NCBI GenBank assembly: GCA_034620365.1
Contig: JAQGEQ010000287.1
Location: 434,001 to 498,000 of the forward strand
Source of the DNA: Pegea sp. RAD2-039
Lineage: Eukaryota > Chordata > Thaliacea > Salpida > Salpidae
Length of the DNA stretch: 64,000 bases
Direction: 5' to 3'
The position numbers and the translations under genes are program-made. The notes under the pieces were generated by a model that was given only the letters and a program-made list of their open reading frames with translations, was not told the origin of the DNA and ran no database searches. Each line of letters opens with the position of its first letter. Within the stretch, counting starts at the first letter, position 1. Positions 43,313 to 58,300 of the stretch are shown one piece after another.

Positions 43313-46300
43313 TTATTCGTTTTTAAACGATAGATGTACTAATGATCCTTTCAGTTTGATGGATCCATTAGAGATGTCTTCGGTAGCCTCATTAATAGGA
43401 ATAGATGATGGAGTGCTGGGAGCAGAAGCAACTGGATTTATAGAGGAAGGGGTACTTGGTTGAGAACTTCCATCGGTTCTTGAATCTGGCATGTTAGATG
43501 ATGATGTCATGCCTGGAAACTCAGGTATTCCTTCCAACATTGGTTGAAACTGCTGTCTCACAACTCTAGCAAACGCTCCAGCAAACATGCTTTGCGACAT
43601 CATTGAAGATGTAAGGTTTATACTTTCTTCCTGGCCAATAGGAACGGAGTCTTGATGAATCTTAGCTGAAGTAGCTTGAGCTGTAAGATAAAATAGATCT
43701 GATTATTAAACATGATCAAAATGTAGTTTAAGTATTTACATTTTCTTTTGGTTGTTCCTCTGGCTTGCTTTATTTTATTTTCTTCAGGCTTACAGTTTGG
43801 AAATCGGTGGTTCTTATGTTGAGAAAAAGAACCTGAAAGTTAAATTTAGTTAAATCTCTGGTAATAGAATCACGAAAGTAATATAATTTAGGTCATAAAA
43901 CATCTTCGATGATACATAAAATATTTTTTGGTTTATAGCACAACTCGAAGACTTAAAACACGATAATAAGCAACAAAGCTCATAACATTTAATTACTTCC
44001 GATTCATCAAACATTTATTGACTCACTTTAATGGCATGAACAGTAAAATAAAACTTGTAACTATCTTTTTAAGTATGTTTGTAAGTTGGCCACGTATTAT
44101 TGAAGCAAGTTATTAGTAATCAGCAAAGTATTCGGTTTTAATAAAGCATTTGACTAACATTTAAGACGGATTCTTAAACCAATTAAAAGTATTAAGTCTG
44201 AATGGAATACTTATAAGATGTGATCACGTTGTTAGTTTATAATTTTCATTGCACTCATACAACTTCACTAGATTTAAAACGGTGTAGTTCTGATACAAAC
44301 TTAAAAAAAACTAGTTACAAATATAAGTACTTCTAGAAACAGACTAAGTTGCGTAGATGAAATATATTGATGATTTAGAAAAAATTATGAGCTCTTAGTT
44401 GAACTATTTAGTAAAACTAATTTAGTTAATAGAAGCATTTGTTAATTCTACGAAGTAATAACATAATAATCGATTTTAGCAGTTGCTAAGTTACATCTTA
44501 ACACTTGGTTATATCTTCACATTTTGCATAAAAACACTAACCTGAATGAGAGAAGCGTTTCAAGCATTTAGGGCACTGAAAAGGCTTTTCTTTTGTGTGC
44601 AAACGCTGGTGCTCAATTAAATGATGCTTATGTTTGAAAGCCTTAGGGCAAGAGGCACACACAAACGGACGTTTACCTTTTTAAATAAATTAAATTAAGT
44701 TAAAGTAGAAAGCTGATGCTTCATTAACAAGCATGTTTCAAATAATTCTTCTTAGAACTGATTTAAAGAGTTTTTAAGTCGTTGAAATCACAACTAGATC
44801 TATTTAAAATTTATAAATGTTAAAACCTGTATGCTCATATTCATGACGTTTCAGTGAGCTGTACTTCTTAAAAGACTTGTGACAGATTCGACAATTATGC
44901 GAACCAGTTTCCGGTCGTTTAGGAGACAATTTTTCTGGAGAAGGCTTCTTTTTCTTAGGGGATGAAGAAGAGTTTGGGAGATAAGTTGAAGACAGAGCTG
45001 CTGGAAAATTAAACGCTGGATTCAAACGTGAACTCAAGTCACCACTCATTGCTGGTCTCACACCTATTAAAACATCGATTAAACTTTTTTGATGGTGAAA
45101 TTTTGAAAAAAATCTAACCTCCAACCAGACCAGGTCGAGATTGAGGGCTGATATTTGTGTATGAAGGAGCAGCTTGGTTGCTTCGAGCAGAGTTATTCAT
45201 AAGGGTAACCAGGCTGTTTTGATAAGCTTGCTGAAGCTGATTAAAAATTTGAGTAGGTTGAAATTGTGGTCGGCTGTGAGTTTGTGAAAACCTCCCGTAA
45301 AACTAAAGAAATGTTTACAATCTTACAATGAAATCACCTAATACTTGGCAAAGATTTAAAAAGAGGTGCTGCACAAGTAATTAAAAATATAGAAGAAAGA
45401 ATAACTCAAACCTGAATGGCATAAAGTTCGTTGATAAGTTGAGCCTGAAATCTGGAAAGTATAAAATTAGAAAAATTTATGTTGGTCTTAAAGTATATCA
45501 ACATCAAAATAATGATGTAGTTACTTTTATATATATTGAGAGAAGCTTTGATTAATTCATAAATCATAAAGTTATAAGAAAGTTGAATTTAGATTTTATG
45601 TAATATCATCTTTCAATAAAATCAGTAAATTTAGTTCGGATGCAACTAATTTCAATTTTGTTTAAGATGATTTGAAGATATTTGATCTAAATTAATCACA
45701 CGGAAGTAATATACTTTTTCGGCAAATTTAGGCGATTTGTTTTACTTATAGATTTATTACAGTTCATTATTTGTTTAAACTTATTGTAAACATAAAATAT
45801 TAATCTTGTTGTTTTAAGAATAAGAATATTTTTTAGAGCGTTAATGTTTTGCATGGGAAATTTGAAAAACCTATGAACCCAAACATAGCATGACAATTGT
45901 AAATTTCTATTTCAACAAATTGTTTTTCTACAACTGAAATTACAGAAAATAACGGTTTTAAGCTAAATTGTTACCATTAGTAAAAAAAAAGAACTAAATT
46001 AAATTAAGTTTATTTCATAGAGATTTAAAGTATCAATAAGATTGAAAACAAACCTATTTGGCTGAAGATAATTCATTGTTTGTTGTCGCTGAGCTTGCTG
46101 AGCGTGCTGAACTGCTTTCTAAAAATTTTTTTAATATTTATAACTTAATAAGTTACAAAGTTATTAATAATAACTTATTTAGGATTATTTCAATAAGTTA
46201 TTTTTTACAATTAAACAGATAATTTGAATTGATTTTCAAACCTGTATATCCGTAAATAAGTTGGGGATTATGAGAGGGTTCGAACCACCTGTGGCCACAC

Positions 46301-49300
46301 CATGATCTAAAAATTGATTCAATACATTTGTATAAGCACTGATCGTTTAAAATTATAGGTACTACATCAAAACTTAGCTGCATATTAGATTTATGATTCA
46401 ATTTAGTAATAAATTAAAAAAACTGAACAAATGTAAACAAATAAACTTTGATAATAAAATGTTTTACTTCAGTAGAACATTTTGTGAAATTAGAATATAA
46501 TCGTATAATAAAACGATTACGATTATGATGACAAAACGATTTTACTTATAAGATAACTAAATTATCTATTTTGAGATTTTAAATGTTAAAATAAGAAAAA
46601 CTGTAAAGAATGGAGAAAAATTTTGTCCAAATTTTATCAAATTAAAATAACCTTGTTGGGGATTATTCAAGGGTGAACCTCTGGAGCAAGATGGTCCTCT
46701 TAAATCTAGTGCTTCCTCTTCTTGATTTTGTGGAGGCTTTAAAACAGAATTATTCATTTAAAATAAGTTTTAATATAAAAAATAAAATATTAAATAAATC
46801 TTTAGCTAATAACAAAGAGTTAATTACAGGCTCAATAAGTTTATAAACAGTTAAAAGCAAACTTACTTTTGACTGATCACTACTAATAGTCATTGGAAAA
46901 ATGGGAATGCCATGAAAGTTGCAAGCAAATGGTGCTTGAAATAAATGCGAAAGTGGAGCCATCTGAGCTTGAGCTGAATTGTTGCTGTTTGAGTTTGCCC
47001 AGAAATTTCTACTTATTGATTGCATGTGTTGGTTGTATATGTCTAGAGTCTGTGCGTAGGTGGACACAGGAGCGATATTTGGATTGTATGGAAATGGTCT
47101 GTTTGTGATATCAGCTGGTGGTAGATAGTTCATCTGCTAGAAATTATTTTATAAAAATTGTGAAATTGGAAAATAACTTTTCGATTTAAAGTAAAATTAA
47201 ATTGATAAACAAACTCACTGAATTAAATCCTAAGTTGGAAGGTAATGGATGTAGCCAATCATTTGGTACATAAGCAGCAGGCTCCGAATTATTAGCTGCT
47301 GAACAACGCTCAGATGAAGAATCTTGAAAATAAAGATATGTTTCAATCAAAAACATTTTTTTTTATATGATTAATAGAATAAGAAAAAAGATTTTCTTAT
47401 GCGCATACATTTTTCAATATTTTATATACTTTTATGTCAAATATTACTTTAATTTCAAATTAGTTTATTCTTCGAACCCACAGAATTCAATACAGCGTAA
47501 AAAAATCTATTTTACCTAACTCAACGAAAAACAAAATAATTAATATCAAAAGCTAGTTTTGATGCATTTCAAAAAAGCATAAAAATCGATCAAAACGTCG
47601 CGCAGAAAAACGCAGAGGCTGAAACATACCGCGTTCTATCCAAAGTCAGATGACCCATTTAAGACACCTTTATTTCAAGTGATCTTGATGTAAGCTCTAC
47701 CACAAGTTCGACAAGTTGATTGAAAAAAAAATGGAAAAGTTTCGGCACCCGAAACATCGATCTTATCAATAATTCTTTTATTTTTAACCCCCCCCCCTCA
47801 ACGCGCGACTTTCGAATGAAAATAAGGCGATAGTCGGCCGCATGTCTACGGAAGAACTTGATTGCAGAAAGTAAATGACTTCAGAAAATATATTTTGCAT
47901 ATGGGTGGTGGGTTTGTAGGATTTATTTTGAGTGGCATCTTCTTTTGGGTGTTGAAGTCGAATATAATGTCAAAGTAAAATTTACTTTTCAATTCTGAAG
48001 GATATTTTACAATTATATTTGTTCTAAAAGAAGCTAACTGTTATCTGTTATGAGCAACAAACTTTTTTATGTCTTTTACATAAATTAGGTTTTGGATTAA
48101 AATTAGTCAACCGTGGAAAGTATAAATAAGGTTAAGCTCTGGACGGTCATTAGGTGGCAATTCATTATTAGAATTTCAAAACTGAACAGTTTTAGATTTA
48201 ACGATTGACCTTTTCAAGCTTCAATTAAAAGTATATGACTTCAAAATTCAAACTACTAGATACCTTCACCTTGGTTACTTGAAGCTCAAATTCAACGTTA
48301 TCTATTTATATCGTAAAAAATATAATAATCTTATAATTTAACTCACCCATGATTAATGAAGGATGATCTTCTTGCTCTTTTCCAGGAATTTGACTTAAAA
48401 AACTTGTGCTTGAAGAATTTCTGCTTAAAATATCAAAAAGTTATTTATCAAAGCTAAAAATAAAAAATAGTTTAAAATGTAAACAAAAAAAAATTTACAA
48501 TTATTTGAAAATAAAGTCTGTTACAAAATATCGCAAAAATTATACAGATAAAATAATAAAAATGAATCAATCGATCAAATTAGAAGCTAATCGACTCAAG
48601 ATGTATAAATTTTAATTAATTCAGATAAAAGTACGTTGTTTAAAAACTTTTATTTCTTCCATTTTAGCCAGATTTACTTAAGCGCCATTTTTTGGTAATT
48701 TTGAACTTTGGAACTAACTAAAACAACAAACAAAAAACAACAGCAAAAAATTAGCTTTTACAAAAAACCTCTTTAATTTTTTTTTATCTGCTAAAAAAAG
48801 TTTCACTTCTATTTGATAAATACATAAAATCCTCTAAAGCTACTGTTGAAGCTGAAGCATTAAGTTCCTAACATCTAAATAAAATTGAATTAACATAATT
48901 GTTGTAATCTCAATTATAGTTTGAAGTAAAAGAGCCAACTGAAATTTTTTTCTAAAAATGATCAAAAGATTAGCAAAAGAGATTTGGCTAATTATCTGAT
49001 GAAGCAAATATACAAAAGAACCAAACTCAGGTGCTTAGTAAATGCATAGCTTCAGTCACTGAAAGTATGAAAACTGTTCGAAAAGATTCTTTTGTGTCTT
49101 CACATAAATCAATAGATTCCAACTTTATATGTTTCACGTTCAGTAAATCTTTTCTATTCAGCAAACTACCTTCAAACGTCAGAAGGTAGCTCATTGAAAC
49201 GAAATAGGTTAACAGGGTGACAGAAAAAGCCTTTGTACATCTAACTGACGTATCAACTATCTGTTGTATATACACAATAGATTGTTTCAACACAATTCAG

Positions 49301-52300
49301 TGACAATTTGCTGTCAAGCTGAGATCACGAGATTTTAATTGCTTTTTTTCACACGGTTGAATCTTGTATGATATCATTTGCTGCAATACATTCAAGAATA
49401 ACTACTGAGCGCTTTCAAATTTGTTTCTCTTCTAAGTCTGACTTTCTAGCAGCCTAGAGCTGTCGATAAAATTAAAATAATCATAATCAAAGCGAAGACT
49501 AATCGATTGTTGAACCATATCACGTTTGCTGGTGTGGATGCTGTAACCTAAAGTTTTGAAAAAAAAACCTACTGAACATATAGCCGTACCTACAACTATT
49601 ATATAGTCACAACCTTTGAACCACCAAATTGCTGAAAACATTTTATTTGTGTCGCGTTTGCAACTGAAATGTTTATTTTAATGACTTAAAGCATATCAAC
49701 TTTGTATTTTAAGCTAAATATTATACAAAAACAATCTGAAGTAAAAGCTTCCTTTTATAATAAATTCACAAAATGTGAAAACTAGTGGAAAAGTTTACCT
49801 TATAACCTCTCTCCCTCTATTTCAGATAATAAGCTCCGAAAAATCCGTTTTAAAAGAATAAAACTTGAAAATTACATGAAAAATAAGATCAAAACTAACT
49901 TGCAAGTCCTACTCTATGTTTCTATAGCAACAGCAGATTTTTCACATACCTTTCGGACTAGGCTCGTTAAAAATTGTCCAAAATCTAATTATTTCGTCAC
50001 ACAAAACAATTTTAAATTGAGAAGAGCCTGGGAATAGGCCTTGAAGATGTGAAGATAGAAACTCAAATTATAGATGCACCAAGTAAGCATGATAAAAAGG
50101 AGTTATGATTAATAGAAAGAGAGCAAATTTAAAAGCTTGCAAATGTACAACGAGCTTAAATAGTTACAAGCTGGAAAAATCAAACAAAATTTCCAGATAG
50201 CAAAAACTTCTGCACTAGATTAAAAACAACATTTCCATAACACAACCATAATATTTTTCAATTTAATTTAAGCTTGGTAAAAAAAAATCATCTTATCTAT
50301 ACTTCTCAATCTCATTTAAGACAGTGACTTTTTCTAAGCTAGTTCAAACAGCTTTGCTTCTAAAGGCTACCAACAAAATCTTCGACATTTATTAGTTTTA
50401 CTAGACGCTGATTGGCTATAATATCACATGACTTTATATGTACAGAAGCGAGTCATGTAATGAAACCAAATTATAATCTGCAACTAGAATCAAACTGCTG
50501 TAGATGGAATATCTTTAGTTAAAAGGTTTTCAATTGAAAACCTTGTATCTTCATATAAGCGAGACTCAAAAGGTTGTAAGTTTGAAAATGATATCTTGCT
50601 ACCTATTATCTAAGAGCTTGTGACAAGACAAAAAACTGCTGATATTTTATCTCAAACACAAAAGAGTGAATATCGGCCGCTACTATGAGGTCCATCTATG
50701 AGTGTTGTAAGCAAAAAGCAATAAGTTTTCTCATGCTTTAAGAATGCCATGAAATTGGTTAATAAAAAATTCGTAGCCAATGAAAGCACAACAATGAATT
50801 AGTTTTCTCAACCTTCTGGTGAAGCTGGTAAAATGAAGGTGCAAAGTTAAGAGTCATGCTGAGTATTTGTATGTTCCTTGTTTTGCCTTTATTCTTTGAG
50901 TAAATTACTTTTATGAAATTGAGATTTCGCAACGTTCATCGTCAGCTTGACAAGTATAAATTACCTGAATAAGCAGGCTAGACATTCAGAAAAATAAAAG
51001 TTGGTTTTACATTAAAAGATGCAATTCCATAGTTATTTTGTTGAGCTTGTTTAGTTAGAAAAAAGCTTTAATTAAAACTGTACAGATAAACAACTGAGAA
51101 ATTTGTAATAAACAAGCCTGGGTCAATTTTAATATTCCAATTGATTGGTATATTAGATATAACAGAATGAAAAGTGTGTGAAAAATATTGTAAGTGTTTT
51201 GTGAACTTTAATTGATGTATAAAAGACAGACTGATAACCTTATTTTCTACACAATCCGATTGTAGAACAGCCACACATAGTTTTCAATATTACCGAAAAA
51301 GAAGGGACATAATTAAACATAAGCTTATTTTCTCATCAGAAAATAGTCAAAAGTATCTAAAAACAGTATATTACTTTTGGAACATACTTAATTGTTAGCA
51401 ATTCAAATAAAAAAAGCTTACAAACGTTCTTCACTGTCAATTTAGCTATAGAGTCAGTTGTTTTCACACAAAGTTAGCCAATCAATTGTATCACAGCTTT
51501 GCAAACTAATAATCAATTTGATAAACGTAACATAGAATAACTACTTTAATGAGGGAACCTCTATTCTTATCAACACATATATTCACGGACATTTTTAATT
51601 GGTAAAGATTTTCATACTGCTTTCAATTAATTGACTTTTTGTTGGTTACTCGATCATTTGATTGCTTTACAGCTTTGATCATTTTTATTTGTAGCAGCTA
51701 TTTTACTTGTATGGAAATTAGAATTATTATAAGCATATAAACATCAGCGTATTTGACTTTGTACCTTTGAACATTGCTTTAAATTCAGACTTGTATAAAC
51801 AATCGTTTACAACATACAAAAACAAAATTTAAACAATAATATTTATAAACCGATTGTTAAGACAGTAGGCAAAATCTTTTGTTATTTCATATTAACAAGG
51901 AATAAAAGAATTTAAAACTCAGTTGTTAATGATCAAATAAATCAAGTTTTGTGATTTCTATTCTTTATTAGGTTTATCAATTTGAACAACAAATAATATA
52001 ACATTAATAGTTGATTAATATTCTCTTTAAAAATTATGTAAATCTGAAAAGTTTGAAAAACAATGGTAAAGTTACTATTTTTAACTTAATTGTTGAAGTT
52101 ATAGGTTTTGTAACTTATTGCGCTACTGGAGTTTAAAATTAGATTCAACACTATTAGCTAAATATTTTTTTAATGTTAATAATTGTTTTAAAAAAGTATT
52201 TTTGATAAACACGAATTTATAGTTTTAATTTAAAAATACTTTTTGTTGTAAGGATTAATAGAATAATTTAATAAAACTAGTTTAAAAGTTTCTGTTCAAA

Positions 52301-55300
52301 TCTGACACAGAAGCTACAAATTTAAAATGTCACTTCACGGTTTTATAAAATAAGAAAGCTTGCCTTACTAAAGTTTTGAAAGTTCTTAAAATGTCTACAA
52401 ATCTGACTTAAATCAAAAAATCTTAATAACAAACTCATATATACTTTTAAAAATTTTACATCTCTTAAATCAATTTTCTAATAAAGTTCAAGCTTTTTCC
52501 ATACCAAAGGTTTAAAAAGACCAAAATACAAAACGTTGAAATTAAGCTCCGCTATTTTCAGCTAATGTAAATTTTGCTATTTTTTGAAATCGTAATAATA
52601 CTTTCCTGTATTTAAAACTATTTAACCGTTCTTAAAACATAACAATAAAAACTATTTAAAAGTTTTATTATTCTTAGTCTAGTCTGATGTAAAAATATTT
52701 TATACTTTGAGCCGTTTACGAGTAATTGTAAAATTGATTAAGACAAAATCCATAAAACATAGTTTCAAAACTCTTATAGTTTTTAACTGACTTACACTAA
52801 TAGTGCTTATTTATTGGATTAAAACATTTCATAGCAATTATTTATAAGTCTTAAACATCAATTCTAGATTTCTAAAAATTAATAACTTAGCTATAATACC
52901 AGTAATATATATTTTGTTAAAATAAACGAGCAAAGAAGTAAATACTTTGAAAGTAGCTAACAACAGTAACTTTGGTTTCAAAAATCTTTTAACGTTTTAA
53001 ATATAAAAAAGTTACAACTAAAAACAGCCGTGCTTAAGAAAAGTTTCTATTTTTATCTCAACACTAAAATCTATAACTTTCGTGTCAAAGTAAAAATATC
53101 TAGTTTATAAAATATCTAATCTAATCAGTAAGCTATTCTTTCAATATCTGCGTTTCTAATCTAATTTTCAGTCCGTTTATGTAGCTTTGACTTTCGTAAA
53201 AAACGACTTGGGTTACTCATAGCAAAAGTACTTACAAGTGATTCCTGTTTTCCATTGACACTTGGTAATCATTCTTTACATCTTCAACTTGATTACTGCT
53301 ATCTGGATAATCAAAATACACTTATTTGTCATTTTGATGCTTAAAATAGTTTCTTTTAGGACTTTCAAATCACAATTTAGATTCAAACTTATTCAAGGAA
53401 CATCTAAACTACGTGAATCTTACAATGAGGAAACACATGTTGCAAATTTGAAATTTGATATCTTAAAAATGAAAAGACTGCAAACCTCGTAAAGATCCAG
53501 CATTCAATCCATTTTCCAAAAGTTTACAGGCGGCTCTCTGACTTTCACTTATAGCTTTCTCAGACCAATTTTTGTTTTCTTTCTTAGATTGGATTTCGTC
53601 GAGGACAACATCCCAATTCGAGCTAACATGTTTCTCGACCGAACTAGAACAGTTCATTATAGCTTTATCATAGCTTCTGTAAAATAGAAAAAAATGTTTA
53701 ACTGTTGAACTAAAATAGTCAGAACTAAAAATTGCTCACTGCAAATTATCTGATGAAATCTCATACAAATATTATCTCATCAAAAACAATGATTACGATC
53801 AATTTGATGTGAGACTGATGGAAATTCAATTTTAACTGAAACAGGTAAGTAAAAGCTTTTTGATTTAACTGAAAACTTTTTACAAAACCTTCCCATCAAC
53901 TCAAAGCTTACTTTTCAGAATACTAGCTATAATAGTGTGCTACATAGTGAATCAGGGTTTACCTTCAATAGCTTCCTATAAACACGGTAATTTTATACCT
54001 AGCTGAGGTTGAAGTCTGATGTAAGCACATTTCCTTACCAAGTATTATTGACAAACTGCTCGACAAGCCAGAATGAGTTATCTGATTGCATTAGTTGCAA
54101 TATTTAGTAAAAAAAATCTGATTATTGCTGAAAATGTAATTTAATGTACCCCAAATTTTGGTTGTACCTCACCAACTATATTTTCATCTGTTTAGATTTC
54201 AGTAAGTAAGTTAATCAACTTACTCCAAAAGTTTGTTAGTTGGCGGGAAAAACTGACCGGATGGGCTTTCATTACAGCAGATTCGTTGAATTTTATAAAA
54301 AAATGAGTTTATGAAAATTATTGGCGATAGATAGTAATCTGCTACTGGCGTCATCTTGCCGGCCCTTGTCCTTATGATAGTTGGTTTAGATTCAGTTTTT
54401 AAGATCTTTCCAGTTTAGTATTTAACTATTTTAACTTTTTAATCAGTATAATAATCAAACTGATTTTATTGTAAAAACTTAAATGCTCAACATGCATTTC
54501 TTGTTAACTTTCGGGGATAAAGTTTAAAGCTGATTTGGTTTTAAGTTTCAATCAATGAATAAGATTTCCATCTGTTTAATACTAAAGTATCGTGTTTCAA
54601 CCTTTCACATCGAATAGCTTACTCTCTTTTTTCATAAAAAAGTTAGAATTCAAACCTTGAACTTTTAGTTGTTTACCCTGTAGCAAAATGAAAAAATTAC
54701 AGCAAACAAAACCAGTTGGCAAAGCTTCATATCAACAATTTTCTTCACCCTGGAGCTTGATTGATTTCTTTGTAACTATCTTAAGCCACGTGACCAGAAA
54801 TCCTAAAAAACAAACTTGAAAAGCTCTAAATCAGACTTCATCAGACTACCCTCTAATTGAATCGGTTCAAAATGAATAAAAAATCTCTGAACAAAAAATA
54901 TTTTTTCTTGCACGGTGATAAGTAGAGTGGGCCAAAAAAGCGCCGGTGCATTTTGGACAAAAGCCATTTCAGTCAGAAAGCCAACACATCGAAGCCCCAT
55001 AGCTACAGATTCATCTTGCTGCCAATATAAATCTGCTTTCATCACTAAATCGCAGCAGCACTATCAACTGTCTGCAACTAGGATCATCAACTTCTTGAGA
55101 ACTTGAATTAATTTAAAGAACATTTTAAAGAAGAATAAGAAATTTTCAAGATCGGGAAAGACTTTGATAAGGAGCTAAAATGATCACAATTCAGAAAGGA
55201 TGCCTTTCTTAGTGGGAACCTTCTATCATACATAAGGTTCATACAATTATGTTAATTGATTTAAATTTTTCTCGCGAAGTAACTTAAGTTTACAGATGAA

Positions 55301-58300
55301 ACAGAGTTATGGAAAAGGGATTCAAATGTTCATAAAACGTTTTTTGAAATCATTTTTTTTCGCTCAAAAGTTAAAAAAGTCGATTATTTTCTAACACTAC
55401 GATTTGAAAGGTGTGTAACCGTGACAAATTTTTTATAGAGAAGTTACGTAACCCAACGAAAAAAATCACTGAAAAAATAATCACAAACATAACTTGAATC
55501 ATTCAGACTTACACTTAAACTGATCTCTTTTAAAATTATAATTTACTTTTAGTGTTCTTACAACTGATAAATCATATAACTTTCTTACAAGCTGGCTAAT
55601 AAAACTCAAATTAATATAAGTTACAAAAAAGTATTTTTATTTCACGAGGTTTTTAATGGAGCTGTAAGGAAGTTGTTTATTTAATTTTTGGAATAAGTAT
55701 TGAATTAATGATCCAAATCTAATTGTCAACATAATATGCCATCGTTAATTATTTTATGTGATTGAAATACATTTCAAACTGTGAGTTCAATAAAACAAAA
55801 GGTTTTCGAATAAACATTTAGTTGATGCAAACGTCATTAATTCAGAAACATAATCGAATTCCAATAAGCTAAAACTACGTATAAATAGACCGGTTGGTTT
55901 AGTTTTCTTTTTCAAGTTTGATTTTAATGGATTATCTAATGTATTTGGCTCTCTAAGTAAGTATACGATTTTATTTTTCTATGTGTAGAGATATTTTTCA
56001 CAAAGATTTTTCTTTTTACAAGCGACCTTTTTCTTTGTTGTTCATCAAATGTTTCTTGGCTTCTATGCTAGACTTAAAATCGAGCTAAACGAATTAAAAA
56101 CCTTTTTCTATTTCGCCTGTGTAAGTCTAACGCCGTTGGATGGGACAACAAAACGTATTTTCATTATATGTGAACTTAATTACTTCTATTGATTCTTTTC
56201 TATGATGTTGATTACAATGCTTGGTAAAAACACCATTTCTTACTTATAACCCCAATAAAATCCTATAACGTAAAAGTGTTGAAAGAAATTTGTTAAAATT
56301 GGTCAACACATCGATATAATCGGAGATAAAAGAATTAACTAGATAAACTAAAACAAGGAATTAACTCTTTGAGATGGAAAATAATTATTTGTAAAAATAA
56401 ACGGTAACTAAATTGAAATTTAAAAGGTTACTCCACCACAAGCGATTTTATTTTATGTAGAGCTCAATTCCAACTAATTTATCTTCTACCACATTCAAAC
56501 TAAAAGTGAAGAAACTTGAAAGCTTCAGTTTGAGTTTTAAATAAAACGTTTAATAGAATATAGAAAAAATTCTCACTTTTCAAATTGAACTTTCTTTAGG
56601 TTCTCAGGTAGATTAAGATCCTTTTTGATCTTGATGTAATCATGCAAGGAGCTCACTCTCGTCGACTCTTCTGTCTCATCCACAGGTGTAGAGACTTGTT
56701 CAGTTTTTTTAACCTTAAATTGAGTAGTGACAAACATGATTAAATTAAATCTAAACGAAAATAGAAATCAAAAAATACTTTTAGATAAAGTTCATAATAT
56801 AAACTACAAAACCTTTGACCGAGTGATAAGGTAAACAGGTCAAAAAAGCAAGAACTTATACAGCTAACTTTCTTATCGTATATTTAGATATAATATAAAC
56901 TATCATAAACATTATTATACAACTTGTCCACCAGATAAAGATCCATCACCTAAAAGGCATAACTTATTTAAAACTAGTTTTATATTAAATTAGTAAATGA
57001 CCAAAAACTTTAAAAACCAAGGTACTTGAACTTGACTTTTTTAGTCACTTTTCCTTTTCGAATTTTTAAGATGGCTTTACATTGAGTTTTAGAACCTCAT
57101 ATTGTAATAATTAGGAGGGAATTTGGGGGGTTAGTGCGAAGATGCACAAAACCTTTAAAGAACTTAATTATTTAAAAAAAAGTTTTATCTCTATAGATTA
57201 TTTTAGTTCGGTTTGCAAGAATTAAAAAAATAAATGTCAGCTAATAAACATTAGAATAATAATCAATTTTGCACGCTCTAAAGAAAACATATAGAACAAA
57301 AATGATAATATTAAGCTACGTTCACCACCCATCTATCAACTATTTGCGACTACCTTGAACAAAAATAGTATTCTCCCAATTAACAATGCTTTTTGTTTAT
57401 CTAAACTTGTATAGCTCTAATACTAGCCAAGCTACCTTACATGACTAGCAAGTGATCACTCTGATACTGAACATGTTAGTATTACCTACTAACTTTATTA
57501 GATCGAAAGATAAGAACTGAAACTGTCGTATATGACTGGCCTGAAACATCGTGCGCAGATATTGTTAATCGAGAAGGCCCATGTTGTTAAGCATAACTTT
57601 TTCACTTAATCTTTCTCTTTCTAGATTGAGGGCTAGTAAGTTTAAAGATTTAACTAAAACATTGTACGAATTTTTCTGACTATTTTCGCTCACTACCATC
57701 AATAAACTGATAATTATAAATTGAAAAATTGCTTTAATCTCGTAATCTCGAAAACCTTCCCACACATATATATCGTTTAATCTTTAATACTTTGAAGCTA
57801 TCTTAAAAATAACAATCTTTACTGAAAAATTATTTCTTTTGCACGTATCACTTATTTTGATTATTAAATATAGTTAAATCAAATGATTACTTTCAGCGTT
57901 TTACTAGTAAGAAAATGTCTTCAAATCATTTAACTTTTAAACAGATATGCTTAAAACTTTCATAATATATATGGTGTTTACTAACTTTCAATGATAAAAA
58001 GGTAGGCTTAAAACAAATTATCATTATCTTACCACCTGAAAGTGGCTTTCCAGAAATAACTTCTCTAAGTTAGCCACATTCAGTATAAAGCTACATTTGT
58101 TAAATAACTTTGAAAATTTCAAAAAATAGTTGATAAATCCTATGAAAAATCATTGAGAGAAAATTTAGATCATTTTAACATTTTGGATTTGTTGAAATTA
58201 CCTTTAATTGTTATTTTTAAATCTTAGCTTTTTAAATGGTTTTGAACTTTTTTGTAAACTGCTAAGGTTTATGATTTAATATTACAAATCATTTTTACTT

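Noticed and set aside
46279..46289. GGTTCGAACC, a tRNA T-loop-like motif
   Set aside because: It falls inside ZEB exon 11 (46306-46242), which is in frame with correct phases, and no other tRNA arm surrounds it.
49027..49641. Two consecutive minus-strand frames (69 and 88 codons) in a ZEB intron
   Set aside because: Considered as a nested gene. No family match, no common phase or clean splice sites between them; kept only as an unexplained segment.
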